Shown: in pieces, positions 1-10,274 of the stretch
Numbering within the stretch: position 1 is the stretch's first letter
How the letters are laid out: each line of letters opens with the position of its first letter
Origin: Dokdonella_A sp963775445
GTDB taxonomy: Bacteria > Pseudomonadota > Gammaproteobacteria > Xanthomonadales > Rhodanobacteraceae
DNA length: 64,000 nt
Assembly: GCA_963775445.1 (NCBI GenBank)
Contig: CAVZIT010000007.1
Location: 1-64,000 of the forward strand
Direction: 5' to 3'
Notes under the pieces: generated by a model
Databases searched by the model: none
Seen by the model: only the letters and a program-made list of their open reading frames with translations
Told to the model about the DNA's origin: nothing
Program-made: the position numbers and the translations under genes

Positions 1-53
1 AAAGAGTCGCCCGGTGCGCTGCTAGAATCACGGTTTCATCCGTGTGCCAATCT

Positions 54-1608
54 ATGCCCGTCATGGCGAACAAGACGCGACCCGGCATAGCAACCCACTA
101 TCTTCGCTACACGATCGGCAACGTGCTCGTCATGGTGGCGGGATTCGTGTCGTTTCCGATCATGACCCGCTTGCTGGACAACACCCAGTACGGCATTTTC
201 GGGTACTTCGACAGTTGGCTGCTGATCCTGGCCGGCGTATTCAAGCTCGGTTCCCAGCACTCGATCGTGCGCTTCTATCCGCATCGCGGCGGCGAGGGTG
301 CCATGGCCCGATACGGCGCCAATTTCGTGATTGCTGCCGTTTCTGTCGCAGCTTGCGGGTTATGGATGTTGGCGTTGGTGGCGTTCGAGTCTTTTCCCGG
401 AAGCTCGAACCCGCCGCACGCATGGCGCGGTGCTGGATTGTACTGTTGCTGCTGCTGCCGACGATGTGGAACAGCTACTGTCGGCTCGGTGCTGTTCGCC
501 GAGGAACGCTCCGACTTGAGTGTTCGCGTCAACGTCGGATCGCGCTGGCTGGAAGTGTTTTCGCCATCCTCGGCATCATTTATTTCCTCGATCGCAGTGC
601 GCTCGGCGTATACATCGCGCGGCTGGGTGTGGCGATCGTGGTGGCGTTGTGGTTGACCGTATGGTTGTGGCGGCGACGCATTCCGATGCACTGGCGCGAT
701 CGCGACAATGCCGCGAGCTGGTTCGAGGGCATGCGTTACGGCGTGCCGATGATGGCCAACGAACTCTCCGCGGTGGTCGCTGTCTTTTGTCGATCGTCTT
801 ATGTTGCGCCACATGCTCGGCGCCTTCGCCCCGGTCGGCGTTTACACCATCGGCTATGGCCTGGCGATGAATATCAGCAGTATGCTGCATGGTGCGCTGG
901 ATGCCGCCTATACCCAGGTCAGCGTGCGTCAGTTCGAGACCGAGGGGCCGGCAGCAGTGGTGCGCACCAAGCGCGCGGTACTGCATATTCTGGTCTATGT
1001 GGTCGTTGCGATGCTTGTCGGGTTGGGCACGGTCGGCTCGGACGCGTTGCTGCTGTTGGCAGGCCACGACCAAGGCGGCTTCGGCGCCGGTGTTCGTGCT
1101 GATCGGCATCAACTACATGTTCAGTGGACTATTTGGCATCTGTGCGCTGCCGGCCTTGACGCTGCACAAGCGCTCGCGCCACGATTTTTTCGATTACTTT
1201 CGGCGCCGCATTGCTCAATATCGCGCTGAATCTGGTGTGGATTCCGCGCTTCGGCGTCATGGGGGCGGTGTACGCCACCATTCGCCAGTTCCATCGCGAT
1301 TGAACATTGCGCAGATACATGATGTGCCCACGCGAACTTGCGCGCACTGCCGGATGGCCGTGCCACGCTGGTGGCATGCATGCTCGGTGCTGCTGGCTGT
1401 GGCTCATCGCCCATTTTTCCGATCTGTTCGGGATCACGTCGCATCTGGGCCGGCTGGTGGTGATGGCCGCATTGATGCTGGTGATATACGCATTGCCGGC
1501 GCTGGGACTGGATCGCCATCTGCGGCGATACGCTGGTCGCTCAATGGAACAAGCGTCGCGGAGGCTTTGCTTGAGAGGCAGGCGGCTGCCGAGGTATTTC
1601 GAAAATAA
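54..1608 (+). CDS. Wzx-type polysaccharide flippase (frameshifted)
   Basis: This is a multi-pass membrane protein of the oligosaccharide flippase/MATE-like superfamily. It would move lipid-linked repeat units across the inner membrane for the exopolysaccharide made by this locus. The N-terminus (start at 54 or 63) reads cleanly through 'HYLRYTIGNVLVMVAGF' and 'MTRLLDNTQYGIFGYFDSW', typical of the family. The frame then changes near 430, 800, 1090 and again between 1200 and 1400. The downstream pieces ('FAILGIIYFLD', 'MRYGVPMMANEL', 'GVYTIGYGLAMNIS', 'VLIGINYMFSGLFGI') remain recognisable flippase segments. No single frame covers the gene, so it is either a pseudogene or affected by sequence indels. 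The exact C-terminus is uncertain, but the gene must end just before the next start at 1633. Confidence 0.7.
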
Positions 1609-1632
1609 GGTTTATCGACGTACCCTGTCGCA

Positions 1633-2391
1633 ATGCTGCACTTGCTCCTTTCACCATTAAGTCTAGGGCTGCTGATTGCGCTGTTGCTGGCGCTCGCCTG
1701 GCGATGGCTGCCGCGCTGGTCGCGATATACGGCGCTCGTCGGCGAATTTGCATTGCTCGTGGTCATGGCGCCGCTGGGCGCCAACATCCTGGTATCCCTG
1801 ATCGAGTCGAGAGTGCCTCCGGTCCAAGCGTGCAAGCCACCGACGCCGATCGTGATTGTCGTGCTTTCCGGCGGCGCGGAGTGGGCGCCGAGTTCGGCTG
1901 ATGATTTTTCCGCATTGGAGATGTCGAGTCTGCGGCGATTGTTTGCCGCAGTCGCGCTATGGCGCCACACGCCGGATGCGCAGCTGGTGATCGTGGGCGG
2001 CGGTGGCAAAGTTCCTGATAGCGTGGTGCTGGCGCAACTCGCGCAACGACTCGGCGTACCAGCCGATGCGATTCGCACCGAACAGCGGTCGCGAACCACT
2101 TGGGAGAACGCATGGAATCTCGCGGCGGATATGCCGCACTTGCCGAAACGGATATGGCTGGTCAGTTCCGCCCTGCATCTGCCGCGAGCGCTTTTCGCGT
2201 TTCGTTCAGCCGGCTTCGAACCCTGCGCCTATTCCAGCGGCTCGCTCTACGAAGGGCCGGGAGGATTGGGTTATTTCGTGCCGCAAAGCTCGTCGTTGAT
2301 CAAGGCGGAAGAATCAATCCACGAGCTTGTCGGAAGTATTGTCTACAGGCTGCGAGCAAGACGCACCCTTTCCACACGCGCGAAACACTGA
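1633..2391 (+). CDS. YdcF/ElyC-family protein (DUF218)
   Basis: An intact 252-residue membrane protein. Two hydrophobic segments lie in the first 60 residues, followed by a DUF218 domain: 'VIVVLSGGAEW' at the start of the fold, a Gly-rich 'IVGGGGK' strand, the conserved 'TTWENAWN' helix and 'WLVSSALHLPRAL'. Family members such as ElyC, SanA and YdcF act in envelope polysaccharide or undecaprenyl-phosphate metabolism, but their enzymatic reaction is poorly defined. It follows the flippase closely on the same strand, which suggests a role in assembly of the same polysaccharide. That role is inference. It has no frameshift, unlike its neighbours. Confidence 0.85.
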   Translation: MLHLLLSPLSLGLLIALLLALAWRWLPRWSRYTALVGEFALLVVMAPLGANILVSLIESRVPPVQACKPPTPIVIVVLSGGAEWAPSSADDFSALEMSSLRRLFAAVALWRHTPDAQLVIVGGGGKVPDSVVLAQLAQRLGVPADAIRTEQRSRTTWENAWNLAADMPHLPKRIWLVSSALHLPRALFAFRSAGFEPCAYSSGSLYEGPGGLGYFVPQSSSLIKAEESIHELVGSIVYRLRARRTLSTRAKH

Positions 2392-2661
2392 GCCTCACTG
2401 CGCAACCCACTAGAACCGGTGGCGCCGTGTGGACACCAACAGCATCACGCCGAAGCATACGATGCGTCCTTTTCCGGGAGGTTGCCGTCTCCGTTCACAT
2501 GGTGAGCACATTCACACTGGCAGCGTTGTCTGTAGAATCCGCGGGGGCCTGCGCAGGGTCGGGTCTGTACTTGGACGTGAGAACTCGATGTTGCCATCCT
2601 TTTTGAATTTGTTGTGGCGGCCTTCGGAGTACGCGGAATCGGCGTGCAGCGGAGTGCCGGC

Positions 2662-3533
2662 GTGAAGGTCGAGAAACCCATATTCATTGTCGGTGTGGGA
2701 CGGAGCGGATCGAGCATCTTTCATCGGATGTTTGCGGACCACCCTCGTGTCGCCTGGTTATCGGTGCTGTGTGATCACTACCCCGATAAACCGGGTCGAA
2801 ACCGGGCGCTGATGAAGGGAGTCGATGCGCCAGCCATCGGCCCGCTGCTCAAGCGGAAGTTCGGTCCGGCGGAGTGCTATGGGTTCTGGAATCATCATTT
2901 CCGCGGGTTCGCCCGTCCGTGCCGTGATCTCGTGGCGGGCGATGTCACGGAAGCCGTCAGGGATCGATTGTCCCGAACGATGCCCCAGCTCACGACAGCC
3001 AATGCGAAACCGGCTGCTTCTCAAGATCACCGGCTGGCCCCGACTTGGCTTTCTGCAAGAGATCTTTCCGGACGCAAGATTCATACATATCTATCGGGAT
3101 GGACGGGCGGTGGTCAATTCGCTGCTGGAGGTGCCGTTCTGGTGGGGATGGCGGGGACCGCAGCAGATGGCGGCACGGTGAGCTCAGCGAATCCCAGCAC
3201 GAGGAGTGGAACCGACATGGACAGTCCTTCGTCGCTTTGGCTGCAATCGAGTGGAAAATCCTGATGGAAGCCATGGAAGTGGCGAAGCGATCCGTGGCGC
3301 CGGAGAACTTGCTTGAAATCCGATACGAGGATTTCGCCGTCGATCCCGTTGCCACGTTCAGGAAGACCATGAAGTTCTGTGACTTGGAGTCGTCGGACCG
3401 GTTTGAGCGTTCGCTTCGTGGTTATAAGGTGACGACGACCAACGACAAGTGGAAAAAGGACCTGACCGGCGATCAGCAGGTGATTCTCGAATCCGTATTG
3501 GGTGAGTCGCTTTCGAGGTACGGATATCGATAG
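2662..3533 (+). CDS. sulfotransferase family protein (frameshifted)
   Basis: A PAPS-dependent sulfotransferase of the broad Sulfotransfer_1/3 type. The 5'-phosphosulfate loop 'GVGRSGSSIFHRMF' is near the N-terminus, and the 3'-phosphate-binding segment 'HIYRDGRAVVNSLL' follows in another frame. A C-terminal part containing 'LLEIRYEDFAVDP' is in a third frame. The frame breaks are near 3000 and 3175. The GTG at 2662 is preferred as start because GGAG sits about 8 nt upstream and the protein then begins MKVEKPIFIVG; an ATG at 2614 is also possible. Its place inside a polysaccharide locus suggests it sulfates the polymer or a precursor, although sulfotransferases also act on lipids and small molecules. 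Confidence 0.75.
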
Positions 3534-3562
3534 CTGGGGCGCGCTCGGCTTGGCTCGTGGAG

Positions 3563-4820
3563 CTACGGAACAGGGGAGCTGTGTCTGTCGCGCTGGCGAG
3601 GCGCAATATGAATTTGATCGCCGCGTTGGAGCAGCGACGCATAGATCGGCAGCAGCCCACGGCCTATGGCCTCCCAGCCGTAATTTCAGTTCGGCCGTCC
3701 GGCGCGCAGCGCTTCCCAAACGCGAAATTTCGGTTGGCGCGGAAAGCAGATGCACGACCGCGTCGGCGAAGTCTTCAGCGGTATCCGCAAAAACCGCGTT
3801 CACGCCATGCTCCAGCCCGATGCCTTCAGCACCAATGGTGGTGGTGACAATGGCTTTTCCCAACGCCATTGCTTCCAGCACTTTCAGACGAGTCCCGCTG
3901 CCTGCCCGCAACGGGACGACGTAAATCGCAGACTCCTGCACGGCCGGGCGTACATCGGCCACGAACCCGGCAAGCCTTACCTGCGATTTCACCGCCGCGG
4001 GAACCTGGAGACCGTCGGATTTGCCGATCAGAACGAATCGGGCATCGGGTCGCTCGGCGAGGATTCGGGGAAACACATCGGCGAGAAACCACTGCACTCC
4101 ATCGCGATTCGGGAACCAGCCCATCTGGCCGACGAACACCAGTTGCGCGGGTTCGCGCGGTTCTCCGCCAGCCGGGCGGTTGGCTTCGAGATCGACGCCA
4201 TTCGGCACGACATGCATCGGGGTTTCCGGTGCCAGCAACCGCAATTGTTCCGCATCGGTTGTCGAACAGGCGAGCACGGCATCGGCGCGGCGGCAGGCGT
4301 CGCGCTCGAAATCGCGCAGGCGTGGTAATTGCGTGCGCAGGAACGCGCGCACCGCCGGGCGCCCTTCGATACCGATACGCGCTTTCAGCAATGCGTGCTC
4401 GACATTGTGCGCATTCATCACGATCGGCAGCGCTGCCGGGACGAGATCGGCATGCGCCATCAAGGGCAACATGTCGACATGCACCAGATCGAAATTGCCG
4501 ACGATTTCCGCCAACCGTGCACGCAATGCCGGTATCGCGTATTTCGTTGCAATGAATGGCGTTCGCGACAGCAGGCTTCGCGCCAGCGTGCGGCCAAGCG
4601 CCAGGCGTGAGCGTTCGCCGGGAATGGTGAAGGTCTCGAAGCCCGCGAGCATTTCGCGCAATGGACCAGTATCCGCGCAAGCGTCGTCGCGGCGCGCACA
4701 ACTGAGCAGATGTACGTCGTGCGTCGCGGCCAGTGCGCGCAGCAGGTGAAACGCGCGCAACTGGTGACCCTCCCGGGGCGGGTACGGCACCCTGCTGGTC
4801 AGTGCAAGAATGCGTGCCAT
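3563..4820 (-). CDS. GT4 glycosyltransferase (one frameshift)
   Basis: A GT-B fold family 4 glycosyltransferase of about 418 residues and the last gene of the minus-strand operon. The N-terminus 'SRVPYPPREGHQLR' and the donor-site region 'MALGKAIVTT' with 'GAEGI' are typical. It resembles the sugar transferases found in EpsH/exosortase-type EPS loci, but that subfamily cannot be assigned firmly here. The frame changes near 3690; the correct C-terminus continues as 'YGWEAIGRGLLPIYASLLQRG' in a second frame to a TAG at 3563. The ATG at 4820 overlaps the stop codon of the GT2 gene (TGATG), indicating translational coupling. Substrate unknown. Confidence 0.82.
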
Positions 4821-5951
4821 CAGTGTTTCTTCCAGAGGCCGCGTGGATCGAGAGCCAGGCAGGCAGGCAGGGACAGCAGGGCAGCGGCATTGAGCATCAC
4901 GAACGTGCCAGCGGTTCGCAACAATGGCGCGCGCGCGGCGATGCCTGGCCACGCCAACGCGATCGCGGCGCCGGCGTATGCGAGGATCTGTGCAATGAAT
5001 GCACCGCGGTACAACAAGCCCGGTGCGCGCATCGATGCGAGGAACAGGAGGATCAGTGCCCAAGGCACAATCAAACGCAGCAGCTTGTGCGAACACCAGG
5101 CGAAGAACACCGGATTGGTGAATGGGTTCAGCAATCGTGGCAGGCGTGCCATCAGTTGCCAGTTGCCGGCCAGTGTGCGCAGCTTGCGCCGGAACTCGTC
5201 GCCTTCGCTGGCGCTGGCGCTGTCCCGGGCGATCGCTTCGCGCGCCATCCACACCCTCCGCCCGGCAAACACCGCAGCCAACGGCAAAAACATGTCATCG
5301 AGGATCGTGCCCGCCGGCATCGGTACGATCAATTCGCGACGCATGGCGTAAATGGCACCGCTGACACCATGCAACCAACCCAGGCGCGCCTCGCCCTCTC
5401 GCAAGGCTTTTTCCATGCGCCAATACAGACCGATGTCAGCTTGTCGCGCGTCCGCAGCGGACTCATCAACGATCACCAGTTCGCCGCTGACTACGCCGAC
5501 CTCGGGATCGGCAAACGGTTCGACCATCCTGCGCAGTGCCTGTGGCGCGTAGCGTTGACGTGCATCGGCAAACGCAACGAGTTCAGTGGTTGTTTCACCG
5601 AGCCCGGCATTCAACGCCGCTGCCTTGCCTTCATTACGGGCGAGCGACAACACCCGCACACGCGGATCGTCGATCGCGGCGTTCCGGGCAGTGCCGTCGG
5701 TGCTGCCGTCGTTGACCACCAGCACGTGCAGATTCTCCGCCGGGTAATCCTGCGCCAGCACATCGCGCACGCGCTCAGCGATGCGTTGCTCCTCGTTGTA
5801 CGCGGCGATGATCACGGTCAGCGGCGGCGTGGCTGGAGCGTTCGACCGGCATGCTGCCGAATTTTTTCGCCAATGCGACGACCAGCAAAGGATAGAGTAC
5901 GTATGCGTACGCGATCAGCGTCAGTGCGATCCAGAACACCCACACGCTCAT
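4820..5951 (-). CDS. GT2 glycosyltransferase, membrane-bound (one frameshift)
   Basis: A family 2 (GT-A) glycosyltransferase of about 377 residues. An N-terminal hydrophobic helix begins at the ATG at 5951 (MSVWVFWIALT). After one frame change near 5830 comes the catalytic domain: 'VIIAAYNEEQRI', the nucleotide-binding 'VVNDGSTDGT', 'NEGKAAALNAGL', and the acceptor region ending in 'LDDMFLPL'. Several C-terminal transmembrane helices follow. This layout resembles hyaluronan/poly-GlcNAc synthase-like or Wzy-pathway GT2 enzymes that act at the inner face of the inner membrane. The upstream deacetylase stop overlaps its ATG (ATGA), so the true start is at 5951 and not the internal Met at 5815. 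Confidence 0.85.
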
Positions 5952-6721
5952 CGCGCCAGCAGGCCTGCGCGTAGCTTTTGGTAACGGTCGTTGCCGAGCA
6001 TCCTTTTGGGCAACGCCAGTGCTCTATAGCGCAGACGCGCCATGCGGGGGCGCAATCCTCGCCATTGCACCAGCGCGGCGAAATCCTCGAGCGGCAATTC
6101 GCGCGTCACCGCGATGCGCTCGTAGGAATCGCCCGAACGGCGTCCCCGGTTCACTCCCGGGACAGACGTCAACACATGGCGATAGCCCAGCAACATGGCG
6201 GCTTCCCGCTCGCGTTCACCTCCGCGCCCGCCAGGTAGTGCCAGAGCGTCCACCGGCGTGCTTCCCAGCGATTCCAACCGGCACTTGCTGTCGATCAGTT
6301 CGGAATCGAGCGCGGCCCTGTCCAGGTCTTCCAGAAAGCGATGCGTGCGACCGTGCGACTGCACGCCCATGCCGGCAGCAACCAAAGCACCGACATCGTC
6401 TGCCGCCAGCATCCCCGGCTGGCCGATGAAATCGGTGGTGATGAAGAACTCGGCTACCATGCCGCGTTCAATCAGCAGGGGCAGCGCGATTTCACGATTC
6501 GAAATGTCGCCGTCGTCGAAGCTGATCACGATTCGCTTGTCAGCACCGCGAACTGCAATGTCGTCGAGACGCACGCTGCAATAACCGTTCGCACACAACC
6601 AGTCGAGCTGGCGCTCGAAATCACCGGGTTTCACGCTGTAAACCGGATCAAAGCGACCACGCGAAGTGCCATTCGCATGCAATCCGTGATACATCAGGAT
6701 CGGCAACATCAGGCGCTTCAT
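5948..6721 (-). CDS. polysaccharide deacetylase family protein (NodB-like)
   Basis: An intact NodB-homology deacetylase of about 257 residues, predicted to remove N- or O-acetyl groups from the polysaccharide or a lipid-linked precursor. Visible motifs are 'LPILMYHGL' near the N-terminus, the metal-binding 'ISFDDGDIS' (the usual TFDDG motif) and 'QSHGRTHRFL' (the H-x3-H metal motif). A 'LALPGGRGG' segment corresponds to the catalytic arginine region. The start at 6721 is chosen because its ATG overlaps the upstream TGA (ATGA); an in-frame ATG at 6736 also exists. No signal peptide is evident, so cytoplasmic action or export by another route is possible. Confidence 0.85.
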   Translation of the reverse strand: MKRLMLPILMYHGLHANGTSRGRFDPVYSVKPGDFERQLDWLCANGYCSVRLDDIAVRGADKRIVISFDDGDISNREIALPLLIERGMVAEFFITTDFIGQPGMLAADDVGALVAAGMGVQSHGRTHRFLEDLDRAALDSELIDSKCRLESLGSTPVDALALPGGRGGEREREAAMLLGYRHVLTSVPGVNRGRRSGDSYERIAVTRELPLEDFAALVQWRGLRPRMARLRYRALALPKRMLGNDRYQKLRAGLLAR

Positions 6722-7739
6722 TTCGCGCGCAGCCAATCAAGAATTCCGCTGGTCTCACTGAAGAACAGCGCGCGCGAAAAATTTCCGAATGGCGAATGAA
6801 AACGCGATTCATGGACATTGTAGCGGCGTAATCGGTAGGGATCGACGCCCGGACGATTGACGCCTTCGATGGTAGTTACCGCCGTGGAGAATCCAGCGTC
6901 GCGCACCAGTGCAACGTCGCGGTCGGTGAAGTCTTCCGCACCGCCGTTCGGGTACGCGAAATGCCGTGGATAGGCAATATTTTCGCTGACGGCGTCGCGT
7001 GATTGCTCGATTTCGGCGCGCGCCGCATCTGTCGTCGATGCGACTGAGGATCGTGTGGTGCACCGTGTGCGCCCCGATTTCCACCCCGGCTTCATGCAGA
7101 CGCCGGGCGGCGGCCCAGTCGAGCATTTCGGGCGTGTCCGATCCGATCTTCGTTGCGCCCAAGCGGGTGCAAATCATTCCCACCTGCTTGTCCAGCGCGT
7201 CGGCAGGGAGGCGCTTAAGCTTCGCACCGATATCGGCAAGGAAGCGTGCCGCGGTCTTGTCATTTTCGATTGTCCATATGCCCAGCGCGAGATCCTCCAG
7301 ATCGAGTCGGTCGACCTGCCTTCTCGCGACCGCCCATGCCAAGCGGTATGCCCAGATGGGTTCACCGCCGATGTGGGCGGTGGCCAGATATACGACACTG
7401 GCGGGAATCCCTGCTCGCGTGTCCAGCAGTGCCAGATTGTCCCGATACCCATCGTCGAAGGTCAACGCATAGTGGGTGCCCGCATCAGCGGCACGCGAGT
7501 TTGGCCAGTCCCGTATCGAGTCCGACAAGTCGGTCGCCACGTCGAAGCCACCGCACGATTTTTGCGTAACTCGAGAGCGTGATGGAGAGCGGATACGGAT
7601 CGGTTTCGTCGCGAATGCGGTGGAACATGAGGATAGCGAGGCCGGGGCCGCACCACCGGCGATAAAGTCTGTCCGGCCCGCCGTAATGACATGCGAGGGC
7701 GATCGTCCAGCGCAACAGGCGGCGCAGCCGCTCAGCCAC
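6718..7739 (-). CDS. second polysaccharide deacetylase (frameshifted)
   Basis: A second NodB-type deacetylase of about 340 residues. The GTG at 7739 overlaps the end of the ligase gene by 8 nt and opens a sequence with 'GLAILMFHRIRD'. After a frame change near 7500 comes 'YALTFDDGYRDNL' (motif 1) and 'GVEIGAHTVHHTIL' (metal-binding His motif). After a second change near 7020, 'HFAYPNGG' carries the Arg/Pro motif. It is a paralogue of the downstream deacetylase but closer to the classical TFDDGYxD form. Having two deacetylases in one locus suggests two modification sites or a diverged non-redundant pair. Confidence 0.8.
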
Positions 7740-9165
7740 TTGCCGGCACGCGCGCGACTTTCGGGCCGGCCGAAGCGGGCGTGGTGGGTGCAGAAACAGG
7801 CGCAATGGCTGATGGGCCGTCGCGTTCGGCAACTGCCAGATCGCGGGCCTTGAGGGTCAGGCCGACAAAAACCCAGAAGTAGCCGATCATCTGGGTATAG
7901 GTGAAACGGTCGCCCCAGAAATTGCCGATCACCAGCGCCAGCCATGCGCCGATCATGCCCAAACCCAACGCATAGCCCAAGCTGCCTGTAGGCGACTCGC
8001 GCAGCGCGCGCCACGAAGCGCGCAGAATGCTGAGCAGCAAACCGACGAGTATCAAGAGGCCGATCGATCCCTGTTCGGCGAGCGAACGCATGAACAGATT
8101 GTGGGTGTCCTTCTTGTAGGGATTGACATCGGTGAACGTTTCATTACCAACCCCTACAATCGGGATGCTCGGAAAAAATCCCCCAAGCCACATCCCAGTA
8201 ATTGGTAGCGCAAATCCGTGCTCTCATCGGCTTGTGCTCCTTCGAGTGGGTGCTGTCAAGCGCTCGGTCACCGCCTGTGGCAATAGCGGCGGGACGATAA
8301 TGGCCGCAAGGACCAGCGGCACGATCATTTTCCAGCGCCCCGCCACAGCAGCAGGATCGATATCGCGCCGACCAGAATGGTGACGTAGGCGGTACGCGAG
8401 TAGGCCCAAAGCACCCCAAGAACCATGCAGGTGATCCCGCCCAGCAGCAATGCACGCCAGGTTTTGGACAGTTTGGCCGCAAACAGCAGGGCGAACAGCA
8501 TCAAGCGCCATGGTGACGCAGAAGGACGCATATTCATTGGCGCCGAGCCAGGAGAACGTCCCTGAAATTCGCAGCGCATCATTGTAATGCCAACTGCTGA
8601 CGCTCTCGTGCTCGTACCAGGTCACGCGCAGAATGTAGGGCAGCGGCAGGATCATCATCAGCACCACGCGCTTGAGTGTGCTCCAGTCGGTCACGCTCAT
8701 CTGCACGAGAAAAATGATCATCACGCCGAGCATCGAGTCCTTGAGGACGTTGAACCGATTGGCCGAATCTTCGGGAACGTTTGCGTACCCGATCCACAAG
8801 GTCACGAACGACCAGATCACATACAGCAGTACCCAGCGATGCACGGTGCTCCAGTGGGTAAGGCGTCCGCCGCAGTACCATGCACCGATCAGCGAAAGCG
8901 CAAAACCGATGTTGAGGAAATTGAAGCCGCCGCCGAGGTTGGGCATGTAACCGGTTTGCAGATTCTGCAACGGCAAAAAGAACAGAAACGCATACAGTGG
9001 CCAGTTGTGGCGCCCGCTGACCGACGACACGGCTTCGATGGAGGCAGTGGGTGACACTGTCGTCGTGCGTCCATGGATTCCGACCGGTCTGCGAGCGGCT
9101 GGAGCAGCACCGCGGCGCTCGCGCTGCTCGGCGACCGGCCGTCTGTCATGCAACGGAACGGCCAT
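7732..9165 (-). CDS. O-antigen ligase / Wzy-like polymerase family protein (frameshifted)
   Basis: A polytopic membrane protein of about 477 residues. Segments in three frames contain successive hydrophobic helices ('YAFLFFLPLQNLQTGY', 'LLYVIWSFVTLWIGY', 'VLGVLWAYSRTAYVTILVG') and the conserved periplasmic loop near the C-terminus, 'GVGNETF' with 'DTHNLFMRSLAEQG', diagnostic for the WaaL/Wzy_C family. In this locus it most likely polymerises repeat units (Wzy role). The ATG at 9165 overlaps the preceding glycosyltransferase by about 20 nt. Frame changes lie near 8550, 8340 and 8200. The final 30 residues are rich in Pro, Ala and Ser. Confidence 0.8.
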
Positions 9166-10274
9166 GGCCTGTCTCCTGCAGATTCCGGTAAAGCTCGGCG
9201 TATTGCACCGCCATGCGGTTACCGAGTAGTGGGCTTTGACGTGGCGACGTGCAGCATGATCAATGCCACGATGCTTCAATGCCTCGCGCATCGCGGCGAC
9301 CAGCGCAGGGTTATCGCCCTGGGGGACCAGTTTACCCATATCACTACCGGCTAGCAGGTGCGGGATTTCGCCGATGGCGGACGCGACCACGGGACGCGCG
9401 CACGCCATGGCTTCGAGTACAGCGAGCGGCATGCCCTCCGTCAAGGACGGCAACACGAAACAATCGAGCATCGGATAAATGCGATCGGTATCGGTGCGCG
9501 CTCCGGTGAAGCGTACCCGTTCACCCATGCCTGCGGCCTTGGCCTGCGCCTCCAGGGCCGCGCGTTGCGGACCATCCCCAACCAGCAGCAGGGCTGCATC
9601 CAATCCTTCGCCGACGAGCACGCCGATCGCATCGACAAGAGCCGCCAGGTTTTTCTCCGGAGCGAGCCGTGCAACGCTGCCGAACAGAAACGACGAGGCC
9701 GGCAGATCGAACTCGCTCCTTGCGAGCGGGGTGGTTCTCGGCATGAAGCGGTCGGTATCCACGCCATTGGCGATTGCACAGACCCGAGTTGGCTTGATTC
9801 CGGCGCGTTCGAGCACGCTACGCAGCGCATCGGCGACGACGACCACGCGATCGAAGCGGCGCAGCAATGTCAATTCCAGGCGCTTGTACAAACGCAGCGC
9901 GCCACTGGTTTCGACCCACCCATGCACCGTGGCGACCAGCGGAGTGCGCGTACGCCGCGCGGCGAGCCACGCGTAGAACGCGCTTTTGTAGTCGTGGACA
10001 TGCAACACCGCGTCCGGTGCGGCACGCAGTTGATCTTTCATGCCGCGCAGTGTCGCCAGATCAAACCGCCCGCGACAGGGTAGCAAGTGCGCATCCATCG
10101 CAAGTTCGCGCGCGCGCTCGTACAGAAGCTGCTCGCTCAGTCTGATAGTTTTCGATGCAAAGCATGCGGCTGTTGACGCCCACATCAGGCAGCGTCTGGT
10201 TCAGGGCGAGGACGACATGGTCGGCACCATACAATCCGGCGCTGGAGCGAACCTGCAGAACGTCAGGCGAGCAT
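9146..10274 (-). CDS. GT4 glycosyltransferase (frameshifted at both ends)
   Basis: A family 4 glycosyltransferase of about 375 residues. The N-terminal part, in another frame, reads 'VRSSAGLYGADHVVLALN', the usual acceptor-domain Gly loop. The main frame gives 'VLHVHDYKSAFYAW', 'IANGVDTDRFMP', 'SVARLAPEKNL', 'LLLVGDGPQRAALE' and the donor-binding 'EGMPLAVLEAMACARPVVA'. The C-terminus ('MAVQYAELYRNLQE') returns to a second frame, with TGA at 9146. Frame changes lie near 10150 and 9225. The exact start is uncertain; an ATG at 10274 would need a one-base correction. It belongs to the EPS operon and probably adds one sugar of the repeat unit. Confidence 0.8.

Noticed and set aside
3114..5252. A 712-residue open frame on the minus strand that spans a whole glycosyltransferase and more
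   Set aside because: Only the part starting at the Met at 4820 has glycosyltransferase character; the first 144 residues are antiparallel to the GT2 gene frame and the last part is beyond a frame change.
8224..10185. A 653-residue open frame that looks like a glycosyltransferase-ligase fusion
   Set aside because: The frame changes near 9225 reveal separate stop (9146) and start (9165) codons, so these are two overlapping genes joined by an indel and not a true fusion.
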